Origin: Gemmatimonadota bacterium
GTDB lineage: Bacteria > Gemmatimonadota > Gemmatimonadetes > Gemmatimonadales > GWC2-71-9
NCBI GenBank assembly: GCA_027294455.1
Contig: JAPULZ010000196.1
Coordinates: 62,001 to 126,000, forward strand
Direction of reading: 5' to 3'
DNA: 64,000 nt
The notes under the pieces were generated by a model. That model saw only the letters and a program-made list of their open reading frames with translations, searched no databases and was not told the DNA's origin. The position numbers were made by a program, and so were the translations under genes. Shown piece by piece: positions 37,789-46,559 of the stretch. Within the stretch, counting starts at the first letter, position 1, and every line of letters begins with the position of its first letter.

Positions 37789-38857
37789 GACCAAAGAACT
37801 CGTCGAGGTCCGCTTCAAGGGGAATCGCAAAGAGTTCTTTCATTGGCAAGGCCCAAATCCACTGAAACCCGGCGACGCCGTCGTCGTTGCGGTGGAGCGT
37901 GGGCAAGACCTCGGGCGGGTGTCCGCCTTCGGTGCCGCTGCACTCAAGAAATGCGGTATCGGCTGCGATAGCTGTGGCCCGGACACGCCCCCAGAGACCA
38001 AGGGCCAGGTCGTGCGGTCGGCCACCGACCAGGAAGCCCATGTCGTGGCGGAGCTGCGCAAGGCCGAGAACGACGTGCGCCGCAAGGTGCGCGAGCGGGT
38101 CGCCAAACACGACCTGCCCATGAAGGTCTCCGATACCGAGTGGCAGTGGGACCGCAAGAAGCTCACCGTCTATTTCACCGCCGAGAACCGGGTTGATTTT
38201 CGACAGCTCGTCCGCGACCTCGCCTCGCTGTTCCGCACGCGGATAGAACTGCGACAGATCGGCGCCCGGGACGAGGCCAAGCGCCTTTCGGGCGTCGGGC
38301 GATGCGGCCGGGAGTACTGCTGTTCGTCCTGGCTGCCCGAGTTGCGGCCCGTGAGCCTCGGCCTCGCCAAGGACCAGCGGCTCTCGCTCAACCCCTCCCA
38401 AATCTCCGGGGGCTGCGGCAGGTTGCTCTGCTGCTTGCGCTACGAGCACGACTTCTACGTCTCCAGCCGGAAGCGTTTTCCCAAGGAAGGCAAAACCGTC
38501 GTGACGAGCGCCGGGCGGGAAACCGTCGAGGCCATCGACATCTTTCGGGAGTGCGTGCTACTCCGGGCGGGCGATGGAACGCTGCGCACCGTGATGCTCG
38601 CCGACCTGAAGCAGGACGCCGCCCGGCATCAGCACTCCGCGCCGGGTTCCGAGAGGGCGGGCAAGGTGCCGTCATCGCTCGGCACCTTCGACGAAGGCCC
38701 GACTCGAGTCTCCGACACGAAAGCCGCCGATGCCGTCACACCGGAGGGGCGGCGCAGGCCGCGCGGACGGGGTCGGCGACGTTCGAAACGGCCCGGCAAA
38801 CCCAACGACCAACCGCCTTCGGGGGCTGGTCCGCCGGAGGACAAGGGTGGCCGGTAA
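37778..38857 (+). CDS. ricT: PSP1-domain protein RicT
   Basis: A 359-residue PSP1 protein. The cysteine-rich core [15 protein letters not shown] and [18 protein letters not shown] matches Bacillus RicT (YaaT), which joins RicA and RicF in an iron-sulfur complex stimulating RNase Y processing. The frame shows a proper PSP1 beginning ([15 protein letters not shown], then [17 protein letters not shown]) well before the first GTG at 37892. The only start codon that includes it is CTG 37778, 5 bases after GGGGAG and inside the accA end. The last ~80 residues are a basic, low-complexity Arg/Pro tail. The end overlaps metG by 11 bases. Confidence 0.85.
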   Translation: MSVETKELVEVRFKGNRKEFFHWQGPNPLKPGDAVVVAVERGQDLGRVSAFGAAALKKCGIGCDSCGPDTPPETKGQVVRSATDQEAHVVAELRKAENDVRRKVRERVAKHDLPMKVSDTEWQWDRKKLTVYFTAENRVDFRQLVRDLASLFRTRIELRQIGARDEAKRLSGVGRCGREYCCSSWLPELRPVSLGLAKDQRLSLNPSQISGGCGRLLCCLRYEHDFYVSSRKRFPKEGKTVVTSAGRETVEAIDIFRECVLLRAGDGTLRTVMLADLKQDAARHQHSAPGSERAGKVPSSLGTFDEGPTRVSDTKAADAVTPEGRRRPRGRGRRRSKRPGKPNDQPPSGAGPPEDKGGR

Positions 38858-40361
38858 GTTCTATATCACCACCGCCATCGACTATTCCAACGGGGAGCCG
38901 CACCTCGGCCACGCGTTCGAGAAAATCGGTGCCGATTGCATTGCCCGATATCGCCGGTTGCGCGGACAGACCGTGCACTTCCTCATGGGGATGGATGAGC
39001 ACGGGCAAAAGGTGTTGCAGTCCGCCGAAGCTGCCGGGTTGAGTCCCAAGGATTGGGTCGACCACATCGCCCAATCCTTCGTGGCAACCTGGCAAGAGCT
39101 GAACATCAGTCACACCGATTTCATCCGCACGACGGAACAGCGCCATCGCACGGCGGTGGAAGAGTTGCTCCGGCGCATCGGCGCCAACGGCCATTTTTAC
39201 GAGGGAAGCTACAGCGGCTACTACTGCGTGGGGTGCGAGGCCTTCAAGCTCGACAAGGACCTCGAGGACGGGCGGTGCCCGGAGCATCCTTCCCGGGAGA
39301 TCAAGTGGGTCGACGAGCCCAACTTCTTCTTTCGACAGTCCACCTTCGCACCCCGCTTGCTCGAACTGTACGACGCCAATCCGGACTTCGTCCGGCCCCG
39401 GGCCAGGATGAACGAAATCCGCAACATCGTGGCCGGGGGGCTGCAGGACACCTCCGTGAGCCGGGCGCGCCTGCCGTGGGGCATTCCCTGGCCCGGCGAT
39501 CCCACGCATAGCGTATACGTCTGGTTCGACGCCGTCATCAACTATCTCTCCGCCACCGGGTTCCCCGAGGCGGGATTCGAGGAGACGTGGCCGGCGGACC
39601 TCCACGTGATCGGCCCGGACATCGCCCGGTTCCATGCGGCCCTCTGGCCGGCCATGCTCATGGCCGCCGACCTGCCCGTGCCCAAGGCAGTCTGGTCACA
39701 CGGGTGGATGACGTTTTCCGGATCGCGCTTCTCCAAGAGCGAAGGCGTGCAGGTCAGCCTGCGAGAGGCCATCGACCGCCATGGGGTCGATGCCCTACGG
39801 TACTTCTTGCTGCGGGAGATTCCCTGGGACGCCAACGGCAATTTCAACTTCGACCGATTCGACGGCCGCTACGAGGCCGAGCTGGCCGACGGGTACGGAA
39901 ACCTATCCAGCCGCATCCTCGCCATGATCACGCGCTACCTGGGGGGGAAGATTCCCCAGAGCGGAGAGACCACGAGCCTCGATACCGAGGGGGAAACCGT
40001 CGTCGCCGAGTATCGCGACGCCATGGATCAGCACCTCCTGCACCTGGGCGGGCAGGCGGCCTGGAAACTGGTCACCCGGGCGAATCAGTTCGTCGAGGAA
40101 TCCGCCCCATGGGCCCTTCACAAAACCGGCGACACGGCCCGGCTGGAGGCGGTGCTGGCATCGCTGTCCCGGGCGCTCAGCCGGATCACCCAGATGGCCG
40201 CCCCGTTCCTACCCAGCAAGGCCGAGGAAGTATGGGGGGCGCTCGGCATGCGGGAATCGGTCCAGTGTGCCGGCTGGGAGCTCGTCGAGCAGCCCCGGAC
40301 GGGCGGATTGGAGGTGGTCAAGCCCACACCGCTCTTTCCCAAGCCAGAAAAGACATCATAA
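38847..40361 (+). CDS. metG: Methionyl-tRNA synthetase
   Basis: A 504-residue class I synthetase that charges tRNA-Met. The first signature is PHLGHAFEKIGAD (the HIGH equivalent is HLGH), and a single zinc knuckle is CVGC with CPEH. The KMSKS loop reads SRFSKSEGV, a variant with Arg and Phe in the first two places. The C-terminal anticodon-binding domain is present but the extra EMAP-like tRNA-binding domain is absent, giving the short form. GTG 38847 overlaps the end of ricT. Confidence 0.95.
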   Translation: MAGKFYITTAIDYSNGEPHLGHAFEKIGADCIARYRRLRGQTVHFLMGMDEHGQKVLQSAEAAGLSPKDWVDHIAQSFVATWQELNISHTDFIRTTEQRHRTAVEELLRRIGANGHFYEGSYSGYYCVGCEAFKLDKDLEDGRCPEHPSREIKWVDEPNFFFRQSTFAPRLLELYDANPDFVRPRARMNEIRNIVAGGLQDTSVSRARLPWGIPWPGDPTHSVYVWFDAVINYLSATGFPEAGFEETWPADLHVIGPDIARFHAALWPAMLMAADLPVPKAVWSHGWMTFSGSRFSKSEGVQVSLREAIDRHGVDALRYFLLREIPWDANGNFNFDRFDGRYEAELADGYGNLSSRILAMITRYLGGKIPQSGETTSLDTEGETVVAEYRDAMDQHLLHLGGQAAWKLVTRANQFVEESAPWALHKTGDTARLEAVLASLSRALSRITQMAAPFLPSKAEEVWGALGMRESVQCAGWELVEQPRTGGLEVVKPTPLFPKPEKTS

Positions 40362-40398
40362 CTTATTGTACAACGACAACTTACGCAGATTTTATCTT

Positions 40399-40414
40399 CG
40401 TGACTGAGGTCACG
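40399..40414. promoter_or_regulatory. Inverted repeat upstream of the M23 peptidase promoter
   Basis: CGTGAC-TGAG-GTCACG is a perfect 6-bp dyad with a 4-base centre, about 32 bases before the -35 of the promoter at 40446. The size and spacing fit a dimeric regulator such as a CRP/FNR-type factor. The factor is not known. Confidence 0.4.
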
Positions 40415-40445
40415 GCCCGAGATCCGTTTTTAGGGCATTTTCTGG

Positions 40446-40474
40446 TTGACGGGCCCGGTGGAGGCCGGTATTTT
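40446..40474 (+). promoter_or_regulatory. Sigma-70-type promoter for the M23 peptidase gene
   Basis: TTGACG (40446-40451), a 17-base spacer and TATTTT (40469-40474) lie about 86 bases before the ATG in an AT-richer 199-base gap after metG. Confidence 0.6.
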
Positions 40475-40560
40475 CTTCGACTCCACAAACACCGTTGCAG
40501 GCGGACAACACTTCCGCCATTGCGTACCACCTGAGCAACTGACGGAGCGAGGCAAGGTTC

Positions 40561-41490
40561 ATGGCAATGCGCCGCTGGACTGTACTCATAGTACCTCAAG
40601 GAGCTGGTGCCACCCGGGAAGTCCGGGTGTCGGCACGGGCCCTCAAGTTGCTTTGCGGCTTCAGCGCGGTGTTCACCGCGGCGCTGCTGGCCCTCACGTT
40701 CACGGCGGTCTCCAAAGCGGCAGATCTCTCCAGGCTCGACCGGCTCGAGCGCAGCAACGAGATTCTCGCCGGCGAGTTGAGCAAGATGACGACTATGGTC
40801 GGGATGCTGACCGACACCCTCGGCGCCATCACCGAGCAAGACCGAACGATCCGCCTCCTGGCGGGCATGGAGCCCAGCAACCCCGACGTCCTCCAGGCCG
40901 GCATCGGCGGGCCTCAGGGCCCCCGATCCGAAGACGATCTCCTGTTGCTGGAGTCCGAGCTCGGCCAGCGAGCCCTGGCGGCCCGGGTCGACCTGGAGAC
41001 CTTGAACCGTCGAGCCCTCATGCTGGCCTCCTCCTTCCGGCAGGCAGCCGACACCCTGTCACAGTTCACCGACCGCCTGTCCCACACCCCCTCGATCATG
41101 CCGGTAGACGGATTCGTCTCCAGTGGCTTCAGCACCAGCCGCCTCCATCCCCTCTTCAAAGAGAACCGCCCCCACGAAGGCACCGACGTCGTCGCCCCCG
41201 CCGGGGCCAGCATCGTGGCCACCGCGGCCGGGCGGGTGGTGGACGTGGGAAACAAGAGCGGATACGGGCTGGTGGTGACCCTGGACCACGGCGACGGGAT
41301 TCAGACCCGCTACGCCCACTGCTCGCGGATCCTGGTGCAGGTCGGTGACAGCGTCGAGCGGGGCGGGAAGATCGCCGAGGTGGGCCGGACCGGCTGGGCC
41401 ACCAACAACCACGTGCACTACGAGGTGCTCGTGCATGGCAGGCAGGTGAATCCTGCGACTTGGATCTTTGGCGAGAGGATTGTAGACTGA
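40561..41490 (+). CDS. M23-family (LytM-type) peptidase, membrane anchored
   Basis: A 309-residue protein with a basic N-terminus, one membrane helix (about residues 30-50), a coiled-coil segment (LDRLERSNEILAGELSKM) and a C-terminal LytM domain. The zinc ligands are in HEGTDVVAP (His and Asp) and NHVHYEV (second His pair), so the active site seems intact. Such proteins cleave peptidoglycan cross-links or activate amidases. The order helix, coiled coil, LytM is like NlpD/EnvC/MepM-type envelope proteins. Ribosome site AAGG lies before the ATG. Confidence 0.9.
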   Translation: MAMRRWTVLIVPQGAGATREVRVSARALKLLCGFSAVFTAALLALTFTAVSKAADLSRLDRLERSNEILAGELSKMTTMVGMLTDTLGAITEQDRTIRLLAGMEPSNPDVLQAGIGGPQGPRSEDDLLLLESELGQRALAARVDLETLNRRALMLASSFRQAADTLSQFTDRLSHTPSIMPVDGFVSSGFSTSRLHPLFKENRPHEGTDVVAPAGASIVATAAGRVVDVGNKSGYGLVVTLDHGDGIQTRYAHCSRILVQVGDSVERGGKIAEVGRTGWATNNHVHYEVLVHGRQVNPATWIFGERIVD

Positions 41491-41535
41491 TAACCTGACC
41501 GCGCCCTTTCGCCAAGCAGGCTTCGCATAGATACC

Positions 41536-42276
41536 ATGTCGCTCATCAGCCGCCGCGTCACCGTGGCGGCGTTTTTGTTGACGGCCGCATGCGGCCCCCA
41601 GGGAACCCTGGAGGTCAGGGCCTATCTGGACCACCTGCCGCTGGCCAACCTCGAGATCGTCGCCCTGTCGTACGACGCCCAGGGCATCCTCGATTCCCTG
41701 GCGCAGGAGGCCGGCGAGCCGCGCCCCGAGTTTCGCGAGCTCGAAGCCGAGCTCAGGGCCTTCGAGCGGCGGGACGCCGACTCCATCGTCTCTCTCCATT
41801 CGGAGTGGGTCGAGGCCCGCCGGCGAGTCGCCGATCTCGCAGACTCGCTGAGCCGCGTGGGGCCGAGATCGCCGGGATATGCCGCCGCCTATGCGCGCTT
41901 TCGCAGTGCGTACAACGCCCTGTCGCGGGACGAGCGGGCACTCGAGCAGAAGATGCGGGAGGACTTCGGAGGGGATCGCGCCCTGGCCGCCCGGGCGGCC
42001 GCCGCCGCCGATTCCACCCGGAGGTGGGAGCGGACAGCCTTTCGGGACTATGCGACGATCGTGGAGGGGCAGCAGCAGGTGACGATCAGGACGGACAGCC
42101 TGGGACATGCCCGTGTGATGCTACCGAAGGGAGCGTGGTGGCTGGTGGCCAGGCGGTCCGATCCGGGCAATCCCTTCATGGAGTTTGCGTGGAACGTTCC
42201 CGTCGTCGTCAGCCCGCTGGTGCCCGTTGCCACCCCCGTGTCCGGGCGCAATGTTTCTGTTCGGTGGCGCCGCTGA
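41536..42276 (+). CDS. Putative lipoprotein with coiled-coil region
   Basis: A 246-residue protein with a signal peptide and lipobox LTAAC (Cys19). The first ~40 mature residues form a beta-like segment (LEVRAYLDHLPLANLEIVAL), followed by a long charged helical part (residues ~55-165). The C-terminal part has a beta-like ending with GHARVMLPKGAWWLVARRSD. No family is recognised. It follows the M23 gene by 45 bases on the same strand, so an envelope role is likely. Confidence 0.7.
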   Translation: MSLISRRVTVAAFLLTAACGPQGTLEVRAYLDHLPLANLEIVALSYDAQGILDSLAQEAGEPRPEFRELEAELRAFERRDADSIVSLHSEWVEARRRVADLADSLSRVGPRSPGYAAAYARFRSAYNALSRDERALEQKMREDFGGDRALAARAAAAADSTRRWERTAFRDYATIVEGQQQVTIRTDSLGHARVMLPKGAWWLVARRSDPGNPFMEFAWNVPVVVSPLVPVATPVSGRNVSVRWRR

Positions 42277-42359
42277 TGCCGAGGGATCGGGGGAACGAAT
42301 TCCACCGGCCACCGGTTAGACAATCGGGCCGGGCCGCCCGCAGCCAACGGGAGTAGACA

Positions 42360-43049
42360 GTGAACGGTGCAAAGACATACGGCGCAGCCGCCGCCGCCAT
42401 CATCATGATCGGCCTCGCCATTGCCGCATGGGTCAACAATTCCACACCGGGACCCGCCGCGGCCGCGACGGGCACCGGCGTCCGGCAGCAGCTCGATCCC
42501 ATGCTGGAAGCGCGCACCATGGGAGCGGTCGACGCGCCCATCATGATCTACGAGATGAGCGATTTTCAGTGCCCGTTCTGCCGTGACTTCTGGGAGCAGA
42601 CCATGCCGGCGTTGTTCGAGGAATACGTGGAGACCGGCAAGGTCCGCTTCACCTTCCTCAACTTGCCGATCATTAGTCTCCATCCGAACGCGGCCGAAGC
42701 CCACGAGTTCGCCATGTGTGCCGCGGCGCAGGATCAGTTCTGGCCCATACACGACGCGTTGTTCGATACCCAGCGGGAGTGGGAGCGACAGCGAGACCCC
42801 ACACCCCACTTCCTGTCACTCGTGGCCGGTGCCGACCTCGATCGCGACGCGTTCGATCAGTGCATGCAGAGCGGCATGGCACGCCGGGTCGTCGCCCAAG
42901 ACGTGCAGTCGGCCATGCGGAATCGGCTGGACAAGACGCCGACGTTCATCATCGAGGGACAGGCGTTATTGGGCGGCGCCCCCATCGAAACGTGGAGACC
43001 GATGTTGGATTCCCTCTACTCGATGAAAACGGGCGGCGGCGGCAACTAG
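42360..43049 (+). CDS. DsbA/thioredoxin-fold oxidoreductase, membrane anchored
   Basis: A 229-residue protein with an N-terminal membrane helix (about residues 8-24) and a DsbA-like domain. The active site is CPFC (Cys71, Cys74) after FSDFQ-type sequence (MSDFQCPFC), and the cis-proline loop is KTPTFII. The family (thioredoxin_4) includes oxidases and isomerases acting in the periplasm. GTG 42360 is the start; it is the last gene of the plus-strand run and converges on the CPBP gene. Confidence 0.88.
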   Translation: MNGAKTYGAAAAAIIMIGLAIAAWVNNSTPGPAAAATGTGVRQQLDPMLEARTMGAVDAPIMIYEMSDFQCPFCRDFWEQTMPALFEEYVETGKVRFTFLNLPIISLHPNAAEAHEFAMCAAAQDQFWPIHDALFDTQREWERQRDPTPHFLSLVAGADLDRDAFDQCMQSGMARRVVAQDVQSAMRNRLDKTPTFIIEGQALLGGAPIETWRPMLDSLYSMKTGGGGN

Positions 43050-43062
43050 AGGCGGGCCGCCC

Positions 43063-43800
43063 TTACGTCATCACGGCAATCCCCACGTCGTACAGCGCGT
43101 GGCTCCACGCCACGATGCCGAAGCCACGCCCCACGTACAGCCCGCTCAGCACGAGACCCGCGACGGCCCGAAACGTAAACGAGGGAAGGGTGAGCGTATC
43201 GCCGAGCGGGCCGATGTAGTGGAACCCGCTGAAGATGAGCGCGCTGGCCACCACCGCCACCGCAACGGCCACCCAACGCTTCCACCCCAACCACAGCCCC
43301 AAAGCCAGGAAACCGGATACTAGCAGCACCCGGAACAGCAGCTCTTCATATAGCCCGGCGCCGAGGGACACCACGAGCTGGGTCCCGAAGGTGAGTTGCC
43401 CGAAACTACCGCCCTGCACGAAAGCCAACCCACCCGGGAGCAGCAGAGCCGACAACGAAGAGACCACGGTGCCGAGGAGGGCAGCATACACGACGCTCTC
43501 GACCACCATGAGGCCGAGGTAGGACGGGATCAGTCGGCCGGGATGCGACCGACGGTCCTTCACCACGAACCATGCTCCCACTCCCAGGAGCAGCACGCTG
43601 AATACCGTAATGCCGGTTCGGCCCCCGAGCATGGCGAACACCGTCTTCAGCAACACATCGGCGCCGTTGCGAACGCTGACGGCATCCGATTGCGACATGG
43701 CCCACGCCAGCCCCTCGTACAACAGGAGTAAAGGGAGCGCCAACGTCAGACTATAACGTGCCTGGCGGCTAGCCTTCACATAGTCAGTTAGGTTTTGCAT
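43063..43800 (-). CDS. CPBP-family intramembrane metalloprotease
   Basis: A 245-residue polytopic membrane protein. The three CPBP motifs are present: YEELLFR, FSGFHYI and SHALYDVG, which supply the glutamates and histidines of the Rce1-like active site. About six to seven helices are visible. Bacterial members are often linked to bacteriocin immunity or membrane protein processing, but the role here is unknown. Its ATG at 43800 lies 57 bases from the waaA ATG on the opposite strand. Confidence 0.85.
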   Translation of the reverse strand: MQNLTDYVKASRQARYSLTLALPLLLLYEGLAWAMSQSDAVSVRNGADVLLKTVFAMLGGRTGITVFSVLLLGVGAWFVVKDRRSHPGRLIPSYLGLMVVESVVYAALLGTVVSSLSALLLPGGLAFVQGGSFGQLTFGTQLVVSLGAGLYEELLFRVLLVSGFLALGLWLGWKRWVAVAVAVVASALIFSGFHYIGPLGDTLTLPSFTFRAVAGLVLSGLYVGRGFGIVAWSHALYDVGIAVMT

Positions 43801-43857
43801 CCTGTTCCCCTGCGCCCATCTTGGCTAAGACGCTTGGGCACGCGAGAGATCGTCACC

Positions 43858-45141
43858 ATGAATCTACCCTATCGAGTCGCCGCCTCCGTATTCCACCGCG
43901 TGCCGCTGCCCCCTGGCAAACTGGCGCGAAGCCGGGACGGCCGCCTCGGAGCGGCGGCCCGTTGGGTCCGGTGGGCCCGGGAGAGCCGAAGAGCCGGACC
44001 GCTGATCTGGGTGCACGGAGCGTCGGCGGGGGAGGTGCAAGTCACCGCGCCCATCGTGATGCGCCTGCGAGCCCGGTACCCCTCCATGCAGATCGTCCAG
44101 ACCTATTCGTCTTCCTCCATGGCCGACTGGCCCCTCCCAGCCGGGATCGACCGCGCGGACTATGCTCCCGCCGAGCACCCGGTGGCCGCGACGGACGTGT
44201 GCCAATCCCTACGGCCGTGGGCGATCGTGGTTTCTCGGGGCGACCTCTGGCCCCAAATGGTCCTGGCGGCCCTGAATCACCGCGTCCCGGTGGCCGTGGT
44301 AGGGGCCACGATGCGGCCTGGCAGCCGCCGGCTCCGATGGCCCGTGCGGGTGCTCCTCAGGCCGATTCACGCCCGGCTGGCCTTCGTGGGGGCGGTCGGC
44401 GCCGCGGACGCCCGGCGATGGATCCAAAGCGGCGCCCCCGAGACCGCGGTGAGCGTGACCGGCGATCCACGCGACGACCACGTTCTCGAGCGCGTCACCG
44501 AACTGCGGGACATCCAACCCATTCTGGACTGGGCGGCCCCGGGAGCGACCCTCGTGGCGGGGAGCACCCATCCCCGGGACGACCAGGTGCTCCTCGAGGC
44601 GTTGGCCCGGGTGATCCGCGCTAAGCCGGCGGCCCGGCTGCTGCTCGTCCCCCACGACGCCGGGGCCGAGCCCGTCCGGCGGACCCAGGCCCGCGCGGCG
44701 CGGCTGGGAATCCGGGCGGAGCGCTGGGACGGATCGGCCCAGCCCGGCGACGTCTCGGTCCTCGTCGTGACCCGGGCGGGTTTGCTGGCGGATCTCTACA
44801 CGGCAGGGACGATGGCCTATGTGGGGGGCGGGTTCGACGCGGCGGGTCTGCATTCTCTCGCGGAGCCGGCGGCTCTCGGGCTTCCCATCCTCGTAGGCCC
44901 GGCGGCGCACCACGACGGCTTCGCCAAGCCCTTCCTGGAGGTCGGCGGCGCGGTGGCGTTTGACGGGCGGGACGGCCCCCGGGGACTCGCAACCACCTGG
45001 ATGGAGTGGATCGAGCACCCCTCGCGGCGATCGGCGGTGGGGATGGAGGCCCGAAGTCGCCTGACCCGTGGAGCCGCCTCGGCGACCCTGGCCCGGCTGG
45101 AACCGTTCCTGGGGAAGGACCCATGGGCCGACGCGAAGTAG
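43858..45141 (+). CDS. waaA: 3-deoxy-D-manno-octulosonic acid (Kdo) transferase, WaaA/KdtA-like
   Basis: A 427-residue GT30/GT-B protein. GPLIWVHGASAGEVQV has the conserved SxGE motif with the likely catalytic Glu59. AGSTHPRDDQVLLEAL and the C-terminal YVGGGFDAAGLHSLAEPAALGLPILVGP match Kdo transferases, which add Kdo to lipid A. The middle motif reads VVSRGDLWPQ where most members have VETELWPN, a departure that may affect function. ATG 43858 is chosen by similarity; an in-frame TTG at 43795 would overlap the divergent CPBP start. Confidence 0.82.
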   Translation: MNLPYRVAASVFHRVPLPPGKLARSRDGRLGAAARWVRWARESRRAGPLIWVHGASAGEVQVTAPIVMRLRARYPSMQIVQTYSSSSMADWPLPAGIDRADYAPAEHPVAATDVCQSLRPWAIVVSRGDLWPQMVLAALNHRVPVAVVGATMRPGSRRLRWPVRVLLRPIHARLAFVGAVGAADARRWIQSGAPETAVSVTGDPRDDHVLERVTELRDIQPILDWAAPGATLVAGSTHPRDDQVLLEALARVIRAKPAARLLLVPHDAGAEPVRRTQARAARLGIRAERWDGSAQPGDVSVLVVTRAGLLADLYTAGTMAYVGGGFDAAGLHSLAEPAALGLPILVGPAAHHDGFAKPFLEVGGAVAFDGRDGPRGLATTWMEWIEHPSRRSAVGMEARSRLTRGAASATLARLEPFLGKDPWADAK

Positions 45142-45151
45142 CCGGGAGGAG

Positions 45152-45529
45152 CTAGTTGCCTGGGGGGGCCACCGTGCCCGTGAACACCACGGTGCGCGGC
45201 ACGACGAGTCCGGCCGTCAGGATGGTGAGGAGGATGTCGCCGAAGCCGCTGCGAACCTCGATGGAGAGGTTATTGATCTCGCTGCCGTCGACGAGCGGGC
45301 CGGCCAGCACGTTTTCCAGCGATGGCTGTGCCGCCCGGAGGATACCGAAGAACAAGAAGACCGCCTTCTTGCTGACTCGGAATTCCTCTCCCGGCGGCGC
45401 GCTTCCGGGCGGCTCGGCGAGAGTGGCCCTCACACCCAGGGTGCCCGCGTCGAACGACAACGCACATCCCGCAAGCGACGCGACCAAGCCGGCAACTACC
45501 ACAAATCGACGTACTCGCGCCAGATTCAA
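45152..45529 (-). CDS. Small lipoprotein of unknown function
   Basis: A 125-residue protein with a signal peptide and lipobox ASLAGC (Cys22). The C-terminal half (EINNLSIEVRSGFGDILL, then GLVVPRTVVFTGTV) loosely resembles the end of Bor/Iss lipoproteins, but this is weak. TTG 45529 is used because no ATG or GTG gives a complete signal peptide. It converges on waaA with ten bases between stops. Confidence 0.65.
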   Translation of the reverse strand: MNLARVRRFVVVAGLVASLAGCALSFDAGTLGVRATLAEPPGSAPPGEEFRVSKKAVFLFFGILRAAQPSLENVLAGPLVDGSEINNLSIEVRSGFGDILLTILTAGLVVPRTVVFTGTVAPPGN

Positions 45530-45711
45530 GTCCCCGTTCCCATCGAGGGGTGAAAACCAAACACGCCCGGATCCGAGCGCACAGTAAGCTAGTGTCGGCC
45601 TCCTGTGCCTGAAACCCCCAAGCCGAGCGATTGTCCCCCGTCCCGCAGGCGTGAGGCCCCAGCGATCCGCACCGGCTATGATGCCCGTTTGCCGGACGGG
45701 TCGCATCGACG

Positions 45712-45744
45712 AAAAAAACGGGCGCCGCTGGAATCGGCGCCCGT
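45712..45744 (-). terminator. Rho-independent terminator for the ATP synthase/barrel operon
   Basis: A perfect 10-bp stem (ACGGGCGCCG with CGGCGCCCGT) with a 7-base loop is followed on the minus strand by seven T residues. It lies about 34 bases past the stop of the barrel gene at 45778. The rest of the 248-base gap (45530-45777) shows nothing recognisable. Confidence 0.93.
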
Positions 45745-45777
45745 CCGTTCTGTCTCGCATGTCTGGGCCGTCGAGCC

Positions 45778-46515
45778 CTAGATGCCTGGCACGATCGGCA
45801 CCCCCGGGAGTCCCGGAATGGTGAACACATAGTGGAGCCCGATGCCAAACACGAATGGCTTGGACGCCAGCCCGGTGAACGGGGCCGCCGTCGTCTCCTC
45901 GGAAATCGACTCCCAATCCACCGACACGTGAAGGCCGAGCCCCATCAAGAAATTGAGATCCACGCCCCCCGAGACGCCCCACGCGTTTTGATCGAACCTC
46001 GGCATGGTCCCGATCTCGTTGCGATGAAGCGTATACCGTCCGGCGATCCACGGATCGAACGAGAATACCGGGGTGGGCACGTTGATCCCGAGGCCGATGC
46101 CGATGGGGAAGGTGATGAGCTTGGTGTCTAAATCGCTGATGTCCAGGATGCCGATCCCCGCCTGCACGCTCAGCGACACAGGCAGAAGCCCGCCGCCGAA
46201 TATCCGGAGTGCGGCGTTGCCCATGTACTGCAACTCGTAGTCGTCGCCGCTCGTCCCGCCCACGTCGGACGCGCCGATGCCGCCGCCCAGGCTAAACGGG
46301 CCGATCCCCAGCGACGCGCGCGCGGCGAAAGTGTTGGCCTTCCCCGCGTCGTCGTTCACCCCGCGGCCGTAATCCACCGCGAGCATCAGTCCACTTCCAC
46401 CCCGGGGGTTGAAGTAAACCGGCAATCCGTTCAGTTGCGCCTCGGCTGGCTGCGCAAACACAGCAGCACCCAAAACCATCGACGCCATGATTGCGACATG
46501 ACGATTCATGTTCAT
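45778..46515 (-). CDS. Probable outer-membrane beta-barrel protein
   Basis: A 245-residue protein with a signal peptide (MASMVLGAAVFAQPAEAQ). The mature part is Gly-rich with alternating short strands (ARASLGIGPFSLGGGIGASDV, LSVQAGIGILDISD) typical of small barrels. No named family is recognised. ATG 46515 is preferred because a GGGAGGG ribosome site precedes it. It is the last gene before the terminator, 44 bases after the other barrel gene, in the same transcript direction as atpAGDC. Confidence 0.7.
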   Translation of the reverse strand: MNMNRHVAIMASMVLGAAVFAQPAEAQLNGLPVYFNPRGGSGLMLAVDYGRGVNDDAGKANTFAARASLGIGPFSLGGGIGASDVGGTSGDDYELQYMGNAALRIFGGGLLPVSLSVQAGIGILDISDLDTKLITFPIGIGLGINVPTPVFSFDPWIAGRYTLHRNEIGTMPRFDQNAWGVSGGVDLNFLMGLGLHVSVDWESISEETTAAPFTGLASKPFVFGIGLHYVFTIPGLPGVPIVPGI

Positions 46516-46559
46516 GACCCTCCCAATACAAGAAAACAGGTGCAGCGCGTGCCCGATGG

